From a virus: 44,357 nucleotides of DNA. Shown here piece after piece: positions 32,126 to 40,452 of the stretch. Under the pieces are notes generated by a model. That model was not told the origin of the DNA and did no database searches. It worked only from the letters and a program-made list of their open reading frames with translations. A program made the position numbers and the translations under genes. The stretch lies in IMG/VR virus record IMGVR_UViG_3300029915_000054, positions 1-44,357 of that record, one strand, 5' to 3'. Within the stretch, counting starts at the first letter, position 1. Each line of letters starts with the position of its first letter.

Positions 32126-34432
32126 TTACTTTTGGTCTGTTTCGTAGGAGGTTATTACATTGGAGGGGTGCGTTTCGTTTATTTTGGGGGAGTCTGTTCG
32201 TATGTAAAGAACGGGTTTACCCATATCAACCGCCGTATTTCTATTTGTCCGCCCTAACGGTAATGAAGGGTGAGGCATATATCCCAGGCTTTTAACCATT
32301 ACTGGTAATTGCTTAGGGTTGACCTTAACACCAACATCTTTCAACTTGTGATTAATCATAATTGACGAGAGCCAGCCGTTCCTAAAGCCCATGCAACCCT
32401 CTGCAATCCATTCTATAATACGTTGAGCCACTGGGTGTAAGCTCTGATTAATAGCAAGCTCAGTGGAGGACGTCATAGGCGCACGTATGCAAGAGGTTGT
32501 CGGGTTGTATCTGTCGGGTATCTCAAAGGTGCTTAGATATTCATTAATAGCAGCCGCGCCGCCCTGATTATGGAACCACTCGAACAGCTCAGGGAAATAA
32601 CTACCGCCCATCCCGTCACGTTCGATATGCTGCCGTTCTTGCTGTGCCGTGAATAATGGCGCAAAGCGTCTATCATTTGCCGTCTTGCGGATACCGTCCT
32701 GATGGTTAGTATTTAGAATGAAATTACAGAATACTTCCCTTGTGACTTTATCTATACCTTTACGCTCTATCTCTTGGTGACGGTTAGTAATCATCGGCTT
32801 TAGAATTTCGAGCATATCCCAGCTTGACTGATAAATATCGTCAACGGTAATTAAGAGTTTGTTTTCCATCCATCCGTTGAACTTACCCGTTAAATCAGAC
32901 GATTTGGGGCTATGCACGTATTGACGGCCAATACAATACGCTAACACTTCATTGAGAAACGATTTACCGTTACCCTCTACGCCTTGAACAATCACACACC
33001 AAGTAAACTTAATGCCCTTGTATTGAATCAAAGCCGCCATGTAAGACAAGAGTATCAAGCGGTCTTCGTCATTGGGTAATAGGTTTGTAACGTGGGTTAT
33101 AAATCGTTGAACGTCCGCAAGGCTGCGAGGGGGATTAACTGGCCGATAGATATTAACAAAGCGCGAATCGTTCTCGGTTACTATCTCGCCGAAGCCTAAC
33201 AGCGGCTTAAAGCAAGTCGCGTGAACCTTCGGGAAACTGTAGCCCTGCGAGAGCGTGAACGCTTCAAATGCTTTGCGCGTAACCTTTTCGTTATTGTAAT
33301 CCAGTTGAAACGAAACGCCCCCATACATAGCGTTGAACGCTTCGGGCTTGTATAGGACACCTTCGGGTATTAACATCTGGTGCGTTTCGGCAATGTATGT
33401 ACAGTTTTGGAAATAGGCTATCTGCTGTTCTATGTTTAAAAATGCGCCTATTTTTTGTTGCGTGGGTGTTGGGGCTTTGTTATCATGCTCGAACGCTTGT
33501 GGCGAGCGTGCATGAACGAAAAAATCCCTGTTACTCCCTCGCGCGTTTAGTACTGTTCGGGGGAGATAACCGGTATTTTGTTCCCACTTATCCCGCTTTA
33601 ACTTCGATAGATTCATTAATTCCGAAACGCGCTCACAATTTCCACCTGTAAAATAGTGAAGTCTATAGGCCAGTGCCGCATCTGCCGCGCTGTAGTCGTA
33701 TTCTTTGCCCGGCGTATGTGATGGATAATGTTTTGCAAGAACCTCTATATTATTTTCCCAGAGATCTCGAATTGATAGAACGCTTCCAAACGCTTCGTTT
33801 TTGGTGAGCTGTCGCCCTAAAATAAATTCCATGAGCTGCGCGTTATCTTCTGGGGGGTTCGTACCCTCTGCGGCTTCGGTCGTCCATTCATCGGGTCGGT
33901 TCGTGTCTGGTGTGGTATCGATTCCTAACGCTGCGATAAACTGCCCTAGTCGCTCTGTATGAAGCGTTTGCGCGTCACCGCTTGGGTTTATCTCAGCCAA
34001 TGCGCAAAAACGCCCTGCTGTGTAAATCTCCACGCCCAGAGAGTCCAAACGCTTACCCTCAAAAGGTGCTACGCCCTCAAAGCGTCCAATAATATGCAAG
34101 CCACGCCCTGAATTGGACGTTTCCACATATGCGCTTGGAAAGTATGTTAAACTGTTTTGTGCGAGTTGAGTTAACGAACCATCCGGGTTTATGCACCCGT
34201 CTAGGTCAATGAAAAAATAGTTATCTCCTTTGATAAACACATATCCAATACCGTAAGAGTCGCCCAGCGCGTCTGATTGCGCCTTGGCGGCTTCATAGGT
34301 CATGTGAATCGTTTGGTCTAGTGGGCTGTGAGCTTTAAGTGTTGCAGGGTTTAACGGGATTTTATCAGTCTTTCCATTAGACGTAGGTCTATACTGACAC
34401 AAGATATATCTTGGTAATAGTGGCTTTATCAT
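32126..34432 (-). CDS. Primase-polymerase / SF3-type helicase, 768 aa
   Basis: The N-terminal part has the archaeo-eukaryotic primase signature: FFIDLDGC (73-80) and SGRGLHI (108-114). A middle segment (about 245-300) resembles the helix-bundle region of NrS-1-type polymerases. The C-terminal part is a superfamily 3 helicase: Walker A GVEGNGKS (484-491), Walker B LLITVDD (526-532) and motif C-like NFILNTNH (570-577). It would open and prime the replication origin, which may lie just downstream of this gene. Length agrees with bifunctional phage primases. Confidence 0.85.
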   Translation of the reverse strand: MIKPLLPRYILCQYRPTSNGKTDKIPLNPATLKAHSPLDQTIHMTYEAAKAQSDALGDSYGIGYVFIKGDNYFFIDLDGCINPDGSLTQLAQNSLTYFPSAYVETSNSGRGLHIIGRFEGVAPFEGKRLDSLGVEIYTAGRFCALAEINPSGDAQTLHTERLGQFIAALGIDTTPDTNRPDEWTTEAAEGTNPPEDNAQLMEFILGRQLTKNEAFGSVLSIRDLWENNIEVLAKHYPSHTPGKEYDYSAADAALAYRLHYFTGGNCERVSELMNLSKLKRDKWEQNTGYLPRTVLNARGSNRDFFVHARSPQAFEHDNKAPTPTQQKIGAFLNIEQQIAYFQNCTYIAETHQMLIPEGVLYKPEAFNAMYGGVSFQLDYNNEKVTRKAFEAFTLSQGYSFPKVHATCFKPLLGFGEIVTENDSRFVNIYRPVNPPRSLADVQRFITHVTNLLPNDEDRLILLSYMAALIQYKGIKFTWCVIVQGVEGNGKSFLNEVLAYCIGRQYVHSPKSSDLTGKFNGWMENKLLITVDDIYQSSWDMLEILKPMITNRHQEIERKGIDKVTREVFCNFILNTNHQDGIRKTANDRRFAPLFTAQQERQHIERDGMGGSYFPELFEWFHNQGGAAAINEYLSTFEIPDRYNPTTSCIRAPMTSSTELAINQSLHPVAQRIIEWIAEGCMGFRNGWLSSIMINHKLKDVGVKVNPKQLPVMVKSLGYMPHPSLPLGRTNRNTAVDMGKPVLYIRTDSPKINETHPSNVITSYETDQK

Positions 34433-34447
34433 GAACGCTTTAGTCCT

Positions 34448-34768
34448 TTAGTTTGTTAAATATCGAATCACCTTTTCTTTTAGTTGTTGTGGTAATTCGG
34501 CTGTTTCTTCTCCCCAAGCTGCGTAGTTCTCGGCTAGTATCGGTAAAATCTCCTTCTCTATGGCTGTTAATAAAACAATGTTTCGCAGGTTCTCAATATC
34601 TTTAAAGTAATGATTGATTAACGCGCTAGCGCATTGCATCCTATTGGCGACTGCTCGCCGGGTCAATTGACGATACCCTTTTTCTATGGCTAAATTTATA
34701 GCAGTATTTAAGATTTGTTCTTTACGTGCAAGGGGATTCATTCTCGCACCTTTCAATCGGTTAGTCAT
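34448..34768 (-). CDS. Mini TetR-like DNA-binding protein, 106 aa
   Basis: The preferred start is ATG at 34768, preceded by GAGG and overlapping the upstream ORF. Residues about 13-62 match a TetR-type HTH domain: QILNTAINLAIEKGY, LTRRAVANRM, then SALINHYFKDIENLR. Only about 45 residues follow, far less than a TetR ligand domain, so this is a reduced form that may dimerise by one or two helices. It is the best candidate in the window to bind the TTGTTGAC dyads, by elimination rather than by direct evidence. Confidence 0.7.
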   Translation of the reverse strand: MTNRLKGARMNPLARKEQILNTAINLAIEKGYRQLTRRAVANRMQCASALINHYFKDIENLRNIVLLTAIEKEILPILAENYAAWGEETAELPQQLKEKVIRYLTN

Positions 34769-34958
34769 TATCTGCCTCAATATTGTTTAAAAGTGATTGC
34801 ACACAAAGAGTTATGCAATCCTTACACACTGGTTTTTTGCTGGGAAATATCCCATTCATTGCGGCTTGGTCTGCTGTTTTAAACGGTTGTTCATTGGGTA
34901 AAATGGGCTTCTCACACCATGATTTTTCCGGGTCGGTTACTGATATAATGTGGTTCAT
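34761..34958 (-). CDS. Hypothetical small protein, 65 aa
   Basis: The gene overlaps its neighbours by four to eight bases on both sides. It has three cysteines in its second half (CKDCITLC), which could bind metal together with other residues. No family recognised. It sits between VRR-NUC and the TetR-like gene. Confidence 0.5.
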   Translation of the reverse strand: MNHIISVTDPEKSWCEKPILPNEQPFKTADQAAMNGIFPSKKPVCKDCITLCVQSLLNNIEADND

Positions 34959-35335
34959 AATGTACCCCTTCCAGTTGTAAAACAGGCATCTCCGCCCAGT
35001 GAATTAATAAGCTCCGCCCACGCTAATTGTGCGCGTTCCCTTTCGGTTCCTGTATATCTCCATCCCGGGTGTTTTACCTCTCGTGAGATAAATTGCCCGA
35101 TGGTTAAACCCACATGCGCCTGGGTAATAAGTACCGGCCTGATTCCTATCAAGTCGGCTGATTTAATCGCCTTGTTTAGCTGCGCCGAATCATTCGCTAA
35201 CCCATAGCGTATAAATTGACCTGCCGGGGTATACGTTGCTCCTACATTATTCCGCCATAGTCTGCAACCGCATTGCGAAGCCTCAAGCCTTATGTCACTT
35301 GATATGCCGGATTCACTTGTAAAGTCCTTAGTCAT
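34955..35335 (-). CDS. VRR-NUC domain nuclease, 126 aa
   Basis: The sequence SSDIRLEASQCGCRLWRNNVG, read in parts, then IRYGLANDS, SADLIGI, REVKHPG and LAWAELINSLGG matches stand-alone VRR-NUC proteins, with the catalytic D and E-x-K of the PD-(D/E)XK fold in SADLIG and SREVK. Such phage enzymes probably resolve branched DNA in replication or before packaging. It overlaps the helicase gene by four bases. Confidence 0.85.
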   Translation of the reverse strand: MTKDFTSESGISSDIRLEASQCGCRLWRNNVGATYTPAGQFIRYGLANDSAQLNKAIKSADLIGIRPVLITQAHVGLTIGQFISREVKHPGWRYTGTERERAQLAWAELINSLGGDACFTTGRGTL

Positions 35336-36951
35336 TTATTATTGCCCATGCTGTCAACAATTTTAGAATATAGCACGGTAGAATCCGCAACGCCAAGGGC
35401 TTGCGCACTTAGGATATCTATGTTAAAGGCGTGATAAAATCTCCGGTATATTTCGGAGTCACTCGCGCCGTTATGTTTGTGATAGCCCGCCCACTGCGCT
35501 ATAGATTCTCTAAGTTCGCCCTGTATTCTAATTTTTTCAGCATGTCTATTTTGAATCCCTTTTATCACATATGGCTCAACGCCCCGGGGGTACTTCGGCG
35601 GGTCGGTTATATTGCGCTCCGCTTCACCCCTGAGAGCCGCCAGCGTTGCTTCGTCAAGCTCGAATAAATCCCCGTCTACAAACTGCGGGGAGCTTCTCTG
35701 TTGTGGCTGGGCATAGTGGCCGCAATAGGGGCATTCTTTACTAAAACGAGTATAAACGCTCAGGCATTTTATACAGGTCTTTAAGGGTATAACGTCCTCT
35801 TGCGTTCCCCGTGACCTGCGTTCCCTCGGTTGTAATGTCCATGTTCTAGGTGCGTCTGGTAAACCATGCCGCGCATAGTTATTAACGTGGTCGATTATGA
35901 TAGCGTGAGACTTGCCCGCCAGAGGGCGCAATGCTCGCCCGAACTGCTGCGCGAATGTCGCATAACTCTCCGTTGGTCTGCCCATAGACACAACCTCAAT
36001 CGCTGGCACGTCTACGCCTTCGCCCAGAATGTCCACGTTAACGAGCTGTAACAAGTCGCCCTCTCGAAAGCGTCTCATGGCCTGTTGGCGTAACAATGGG
36101 GGCGTTAAGCTACTGATAACCTCAGCCGATACGCCGTAATCTCTAAACTCCTGCGCTATCTCGGTCGCGGCCTTAATGTCTACCGCAAAGGTAACGCCAC
36201 GTTTGCCCGCAGCTATGCGCAAGTAATGCTCTACAATGTCTCCTGTAATCTTCGATTTATGTACCGCTGTTCGTAATGGCGCGGGCGAGAAATCCCCACC
36301 AGGCGACCGGCTCACCCCCGATAAATCCAAGTCGTTAGGGGGCGCGAATATTCGATAATCACACAGATAACCTTCGCCGATTAACCTACGCATAGATGGA
36401 CCGATAACCATATTATCCATGATACCGTCCGAGCTGCGCCCGAGTCCTCGACCATCGGCACGAACGGGCGTGGCCGTAGGGTAAAAGCCCCGAGCGTTAG
36501 GGAACAACAGACACGCCCGCCCCCATTTGTTCGCACTCAATACGTGGTGCGCCTCGTCAATGATTAATAGAGTTACTCGGGGAAACCATGAGGTCATAGC
36601 GGGTAACCTTAACAGAGTATCAACAGACGCAAGAAAGCAAACGGCGTTAGGGTCATAAAATCCCCGTTGGTATGCTATGTGGTGCGTTGCGACTATCTCC
36701 CGAATCGTACCTTTCGGCGCGATAATATTATGCTTTATGCCGAAACCGGCCAGCGTTAGAGATAATTGCGAAACAAGTTCCGTCCTATGCGCTATAACTA
36801 CAGAGTACCCGGCGTGCTGCTGCACGATAGTACTTAAAATAACCGATTTACCGCCCCCTGTAGAGAGCTGGCCGAGTACGTTAGGGCTTCCAGCGTTCCA
36901 GAGTTGCGCCGTTTGCTGTACCATATCTTGCTGATAATCCCTTAGCTGCAT
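35332..36951 (-). CDS. DEAD/DEAH-box helicase (SF2), 539 aa
   Basis: Motif I is STGGGKS (30-36), motif Ia follows VVIAHRTEL (51-59), motif II is DEAH (132-135), motif III is TATP (159-162) and motif VI QQFGRALRP (about 337-345). A CxxC pair of zinc knuckles (CIKC, CPYC) lies near residues 395-420. The C-terminal 120 residues are helical. It is the first gene of the minus arm behind the divergent promoter and likely assists replication or recombination. No clear ribosome binding site precedes the ATG. Confidence 0.9.
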   Translation of the reverse strand: MQLRDYQQDMVQQTAQLWNAGSPNVLGQLSTGGGKSVILSTIVQQHAGYSVVIAHRTELVSQLSLTLAGFGIKHNIIAPKGTIREIVATHHIAYQRGFYDPNAVCFLASVDTLLRLPAMTSWFPRVTLLIIDEAHHVLSANKWGRACLLFPNARGFYPTATPVRADGRGLGRSSDGIMDNMVIGPSMRRLIGEGYLCDYRIFAPPNDLDLSGVSRSPGGDFSPAPLRTAVHKSKITGDIVEHYLRIAAGKRGVTFAVDIKAATEIAQEFRDYGVSAEVISSLTPPLLRQQAMRRFREGDLLQLVNVDILGEGVDVPAIEVVSMGRPTESYATFAQQFGRALRPLAGKSHAIIIDHVNNYARHGLPDAPRTWTLQPRERRSRGTQEDVIPLKTCIKCLSVYTRFSKECPYCGHYAQPQQRSSPQFVDGDLFELDEATLAALRGEAERNITDPPKYPRGVEPYVIKGIQNRHAEKIRIQGELRESIAQWAGYHKHNGASDSEIYRRFYHAFNIDILSAQALGVADSTVLYSKIVDSMGNNK

Positions 36952-36964
36952 ATATTAATCTGTG

Positions 36965-37010
36965 TTGTTGACAGGGTAGTCAATATAACTTTATACTCCA
37001 TTTTTGTCAA
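36965..37010. promoter_or_regulatory. Divergent promoters sharing one operator
   Basis: Plus strand: -35 TTGACA 36968-36973 and -10 TATACT 36992-36997 (18-base spacer), reading into the gene at 37028. Minus strand: -35 TTGACA at 37010-37005 and -10 TATATT at 36987-36982 (17-base spacer), reading into the helicase at 36951. The dyad TTGTTGAC-N6-GTCAATAT (36965-36986) lies over the plus -35 and the minus -10, so one bound regulator would block both arms. Confidence 0.8.
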
Positions 37011-37027
37011 TTTAAAAGGTGCTCAAT

Positions 37028-37831
37028 ATGATAAAATTAGAAATCACAGACCCGCATTTGCTCGATAAGAAAGCCTTACAAGAAACCGCAATCTATTTAA
37101 TGGCGTTGAGTGGTGGAAAGTTGGTAATCCCTGAGCGTAAAGTTAACGTAGGGGATATTTCCGAGCAAGCCGCAGAGTTTAAAAAAATAGCCGAAAATAT
37201 CGCTAATAACATAGTTCGCCCTCCTTTGAGTGTCGATGAACAATTGGACATGCAACAAATTGCCGGGGTTGCGTTTGATGAACCTTTAATCGAAGAGGAA
37301 TTGATACCTGTTCCTGCCGAAAGTGTTTGCTTACATGCGCCGACCGCTGCCGAGATTTTCAACCCTGTAAACGGTTTGAATTTACCGCCAGTACCTAAAC
37401 CCTCGGTTGAATTAGATACGCAAGGTATGCCTTGGGATGTTCGGATTCATGCGCGTACTAAAACGAAGATGAAAGACGGCTCTTGGAAAAAACTTCGAGG
37501 TATTGGTCCAGACGTAGTGAAGCGCGTTGAAGGTGAATTGAAAGCTGTTCAAAATATACCAGCTCCCCCGCCTAGTGTGGCTGTTCCTGTTGCGCCTGTC
37601 ACCGCAACTGCGGTTATTCCTGCTGCGCCTGCGGTCGCTGCGGTTCCCGGGTTTACTGATTTAATGGCGTTAGTAACCAAGTCTATTACAGAAGGTACAT
37701 TGAAAAGAGATCAGGTTGTCGAAGTATTAAAACCGTTTGGTATTCCTTCTCTGCCTTTAGTGTCCACACGTTTAGATTTAATCCCCGCGATTATGTTAGC
37801 TCTTGAGGGGGTTATTAATGCTCCACGCTAA
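37028..37831 (+). CDS. Early replication-module protein of unknown function, 267 aa
   Basis: The ATG at 37028 with AAAAGG eight bases upstream is preferred over GTG at 37019. The middle has the conserved segment ELDTQGMPWDVRIHARTK (about 128-145) followed by DGSWKKLRG, known from phage proteins near DUF2800 and DUF2815 genes. A long Pro/Ala/Val linker (about 178-207) separates it from a helical C-terminal domain. The layout suggests a DNA or SSB-binding protein. First gene of the plus arm. Confidence 0.65.
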   Translation: MIKLEITDPHLLDKKALQETAIYLMALSGGKLVIPERKVNVGDISEQAAEFKKIAENIANNIVRPPLSVDEQLDMQQIAGVAFDEPLIEEELIPVPAESVCLHAPTAAEIFNPVNGLNLPPVPKPSVELDTQGMPWDVRIHARTKTKMKDGSWKKLRGIGPDVVKRVEGELKAVQNIPAPPPSVAVPVAPVTATAVIPAAPAVAAVPGFTDLMALVTKSITEGTLKRDQVVEVLKPFGIPSLPLVSTRLDLIPAIMLALEGVINAPR

Positions 37832-38900
37832 ACTCGCACCATCTAGCGCGGCTCGCCGTGTCTCTTGCCCCGGTTCACGCGCCCTTGAGGCGCGTTATCC
37901 TGAAAAGGTAGAATCCCCGTCCGCTCGTGAAGGCCATGCCGCGCATTGGGTAGCGCAACAGTATCTATTATGTAACTACGCTATCCCCGCAATCGCCCCT
38001 AACGGCGAGCCAATAACCGATGAAATGTTAGACGGAGCGGATTTATATGAACATGAAATCAAATGGAACAACAAAGACGCAGCCGCCACACTACATATCG
38101 AAGAGAGAACGGATATATCTATTATCCACCCTGATTGTTGGGGTACTCCTGACTGTTGGTTTATCGTTGATAACCACCTTCATATTTTTGATTATAAGTT
38201 TGGTCATGGCTTTGTGGAAGTCTTTGAAAACTGGCAGCTGCTGGAATATGCTGCGGGCGTATCTCAACAGGTTACGCTAACAAAAATCACAATGACGATT
38301 ATCCAGCCGCGCTGTTACACCAAAGAGGGTCCAATACGCTCTTGGATAATCGATGCCGCAGATTTATTGGGTTACATGGATAAATTGCGTAATGCCGAAG
38401 CCAGAGCGTCCGAACCCGAGGCGATTTGCACGCCTAACCCTGAGTGTAAGAATTGTTTAGGTCGTCATGCGTGTACCGCTTTACAAAATACTGCTGCTAA
38501 ATTTGCCGACCTTTCGAGCGAAAATCTATCGTATGAATTGGACTCGCGCCAGACCGCATGGGAATTAAAATACTTGCGTCATGCTGCGTCCATGATTGAC
38601 GCGAGAATGACCGGGCTTGAAGAGCAGGCAAAATCTATGATTATGCGGGGCGAATCAGTGCCAGGGTTTAAATTAGAACCCGGGCAAGGCCGAGACCATT
38701 GGAATGCGGGTGCAAACGAAATTATTACTCTGGGCATTATGATGGAATTAGACCTTGCGAAACCGCCGCAAGTTATCACCCCCGCACAAGCTAAAAAATT
38801 AGGTTTGCCGGATGATATCATATCCACCTATTCGCAGAGAATACCGGGTAAACTTAAATTAATTGAAGATAACAACGCAGCGAAGGTATTTAGAAAATGA
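37818..38900 (+). CDS. DUF2800 nuclease (Cas4/RecB-like), 360 aa
   Basis: The ATG at 37818 with GAGGGGG upstream is chosen over the TTG at 37803. The start SAARRVSCPGSRALE, then SAREGHAAHWVA, WGTPDCWFI, HIFDYKFG (about 118-125) and the cysteine cluster CTPNPECKNC with CLGRHAC (about 205-225) match DUF2800. These are PD-(D/E)XK exonucleases with an iron-sulphur or zinc cluster, here probably for recombination or replication. It overlaps the next gene by four bases. Confidence 0.85.
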   Translation: MLHAKLAPSSAARRVSCPGSRALEARYPEKVESPSAREGHAAHWVAQQYLLCNYAIPAIAPNGEPITDEMLDGADLYEHEIKWNNKDAAATLHIEERTDISIIHPDCWGTPDCWFIVDNHLHIFDYKFGHGFVEVFENWQLLEYAAGVSQQVTLTKITMTIIQPRCYTKEGPIRSWIIDAADLLGYMDKLRNAEARASEPEAICTPNPECKNCLGRHACTALQNTAAKFADLSSENLSYELDSRQTAWELKYLRHAASMIDARMTGLEEQAKSMIMRGESVPGFKLEPGQGRDHWNAGANEIITLGIMMELDLAKPPQVITPAQAKKLGLPDDIISTYSQRIPGKLKLIEDNNAAKVFRK

Positions 38901-39379
38901 GTTATGAAAATATGTATTTGCAGCTCACGGGGAAAGTTAGCCAAAATAATTTTATAGACGTTACCATCCGAGAAAATCCGGGTTGTGAATACCATTTGGT
39001 TGATATTTTTTCTCTATCCGCTCATATGTGGGGATACCCTAAATCCAAAGAGATAACGCAATCCTCAACCGTTTGCCAGTCTAGGACTTTCAACGATAAA
39101 GCACTTAAAGACTTCGAAAAAGATTTAATACATATGATTCGAAAAGTTAGAGCGGCTAGAAAAGATAAGAAATACGACCGAGGTTATAAAATGACCGATA
39201 TGTTTAAGGTTAGGGAAGAACCCATACCCGATTTAAAAAATTGTATTGAGTGCAAGGGGGCTATTGTTCAAGATATCTTCCAACGACCCAAGGGGAAACA
39301 GGGCGCGGGAGGTGGGAGACTGCTAGAGGCTAGAGCGTGTGTACCGTGTAAAATAATTTATGAGGTACTGTGTGATTGA
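38897..39379 (+). CDS. Hypothetical protein with C-terminal zinc ribbon, 160 aa
   Basis: The ATG overlaps the DUF2800 stop. Residues 1-110 are mixed and charged; the C-terminal 50 residues have CIEC (about 115-118) and CVPC (about 149-152), a likely zinc-binding pair. Position between a recombination nuclease and the SSB suggests a DNA-related function. No family recognised. Confidence 0.6.
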   Translation: MSYENMYLQLTGKVSQNNFIDVTIRENPGCEYHLVDIFSLSAHMWGYPKSKEITQSSTVCQSRTFNDKALKDFEKDLIHMIRKVRAARKDKKYDRGYKMTDMFKVREEPIPDLKNCIECKGAIVQDIFQRPKGKQGAGGGRLLEARACVPCKIIYEVLCD

Positions 39380-39572
39380 AATTAACGCCCGCCAGATTGG
39401 AGGATTAATCGTAGTTGTGGGCGATTACATAAAGGATTTACAAGAGAAACATAATACCATGGGTTTAACCGTAATAGAGGACGCGAAGCTACACCGAGCG
39501 CATAAACTCATGAAAGAGATAAACGATTTGCAACCCAAGAGGATAATTGTTGACACTACAGTCAACAAGTAA
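39372..39572 (+). CDS. Hypothetical protein, 66 aa, operator-encoded tail (GTG start)
   Basis: GTG at 39372, six bases after GAGG, is preferred over ATG at 39360. A long helix spans the second half (AKLHRAHKLMKEINDL). The last residues IIVDTTVNK come from promoter copy 3, as in the unrelated protein at 2125-2490. No family recognised. Confidence 0.5.
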   Translation: MIEINARQIGGLIVVVGDYIKDLQEKHNTMGLTVIEDAKLHRAHKLMKEINDLQPKRIIVDTTVNK

Positions 39573-39587
39573 TATACTCTCTTTATC
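39543..39587 (+). promoter_or_regulatory. Promoter with overlapping operator, copy 3
   Basis: Perfect dyad TTGTTGAC-N6-GTCAACAA at 39547-39568, -35 TTGACA 39550-39555, 17-base spacer, -10 TATACT 39573-39578. The 45-base cassette equals copies 1 and 2 apart from the dyad centre (ACTACA). The downstream CTCTCTTT/AAAGAGAG dyad is broken here. It reads into the gene at 39606. Confidence 0.85.
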
Positions 39588-39605
39588 AACTAAGAGGGTA
39601 AATAA

Positions 39606-39869
39606 ATGAAATATAAGTTAGGGCAAAAATATTATTTGATTAACATGGGTTGGATTGAAGAAATACTATTTCACTCGGTTTTAATCGCTTTAGACGGTGC
39701 GGGCGTTTATTCTAAAGAGCATTATTATGATTCTTCAGGTGTAGAGATAGTAACGGTTCACAATAAGGATAAACAGGATATTTCGATACCCATATTTAAC
39801 ACCGAATCGAAAGCAATAGACTATCAAATTAAAGTATTGAAAGCCTTAAAACATAAAGAGGCCGTATGA
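39606..39869 (+). CDS. Hypothetical protein, 87 aa
   Basis: AGAGGG precedes the ATG at 39606. The protein starts KYKLGQKYYLI, a pattern seen in small beta-barrel domains, and ends in a basic helix. It is the first gene of a third regulated unit. No family recognised. Overlaps the next gene by four bases. Confidence 0.6.
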   Translation: MKYKLGQKYYLINMGWIEEILFHSVLIALDGAGVYSKEHYYDSSGVEIVTVHNKDKQDISIPIFNTESKAIDYQIKVLKALKHKEAV

Positions 39870-40048
39870 AAATTGAAAAAATATATTTAGGTGACGGCGC
39901 ATATGCCGAATACGATGGATGGAATATCATTGTGACTACGAGCAACGGCATACATACTACAAATGAAATTTGTTTTGAACCCGAAGTTATAGACAAATTA
40001 TTCAAGTATGTTTTAGAAATCAGAAAAGCTAGGGAGGATACTAAATGA
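39866..40048 (+). CDS. Conserved small phage protein, 60 aa
   Basis: The sequence IEKIYLGDGAYAEYDGWNIIV then GIHTTNEI (read in parts) is a pattern I recognise from small conserved proteins of many phages, with a LGDG--AE-DG core, but no function is known. It overlaps both neighbours by four bases. Confidence 0.65.
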   Translation: MKIEKIYLGDGAYAEYDGWNIIVTTSNGIHTTNEICFEPEVIDKLFKYVLEIRKAREDTK

Positions 40049-40437
40049 AAAAACTATTAACAGGAGTACTTATGGCCGGCTCAGTAATTGCTAACGCAGG
40101 AACACCCGTGTTTTATTTCCAAGCGTTGACACAAACCGATATCACTATTGCTAAAGGTGAAATTAAAAAGGTAGTTTACAAGGTGCGTAATCAGTCTACT
40201 AAACCGCATAATATCGCAATGCGAAAAATGGTCGGAGTTAATGAAGTCGGCGGGGCTGGCTCTTGTATCGATAAAGGACGACTTGAGGCCGGACAATCTT
40301 GTTTTCTGAATCTCGAAGTTAATGGGGATGAATTCATAGGGCTTGAAGACAGTTCGCCCCGTGTGTGCGCAGACGGTACGGTTTTGATGTGCTACACGCC
40401 GAGCGAAGCCCAATTGCTGAAAGTCACGAAAGTATAA
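40045..40437 (+). CDS. Secreted cysteine-containing Ig-like protein, 130 aa
   Basis: A clear signal peptide (KKLLTGVLMAGSVIANAG) is followed by an all-beta domain. Four cysteines (about 74, 86, 108, 116) lie in GSCIDKGRLEAGQSC and VCADGTVLMCYTPS, a pattern I know from extracellular repeats of Legionella and Coxiella proteins (LAPGQSC ... GP-VC ... CYQPS). Two disulphides in the periplasm are likely. It sits among early small genes and could change the cell surface, for example in superinfection exclusion. Both host link and role are inference. Confidence 0.65.
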   Translation: MKKLLTGVLMAGSVIANAGTPVFYFQALTQTDITIAKGEIKKVVYKVRNQSTKPHNIAMRKMVGVNEVGGAGSCIDKGRLEAGQSCFLNLEVNGDEFIGLEDSSPRVCADGTVLMCYTPSEAQLLKVTKV

Positions 40438-40452
40438 TATAGGGATTTGAGA

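Noticed and set aside
35352-35359. Single half-site GTCAACAA near the helicase 3' end
   Set aside because: No matching second half at N6 spacing and no promoter boxes; it is inside coding sequence.
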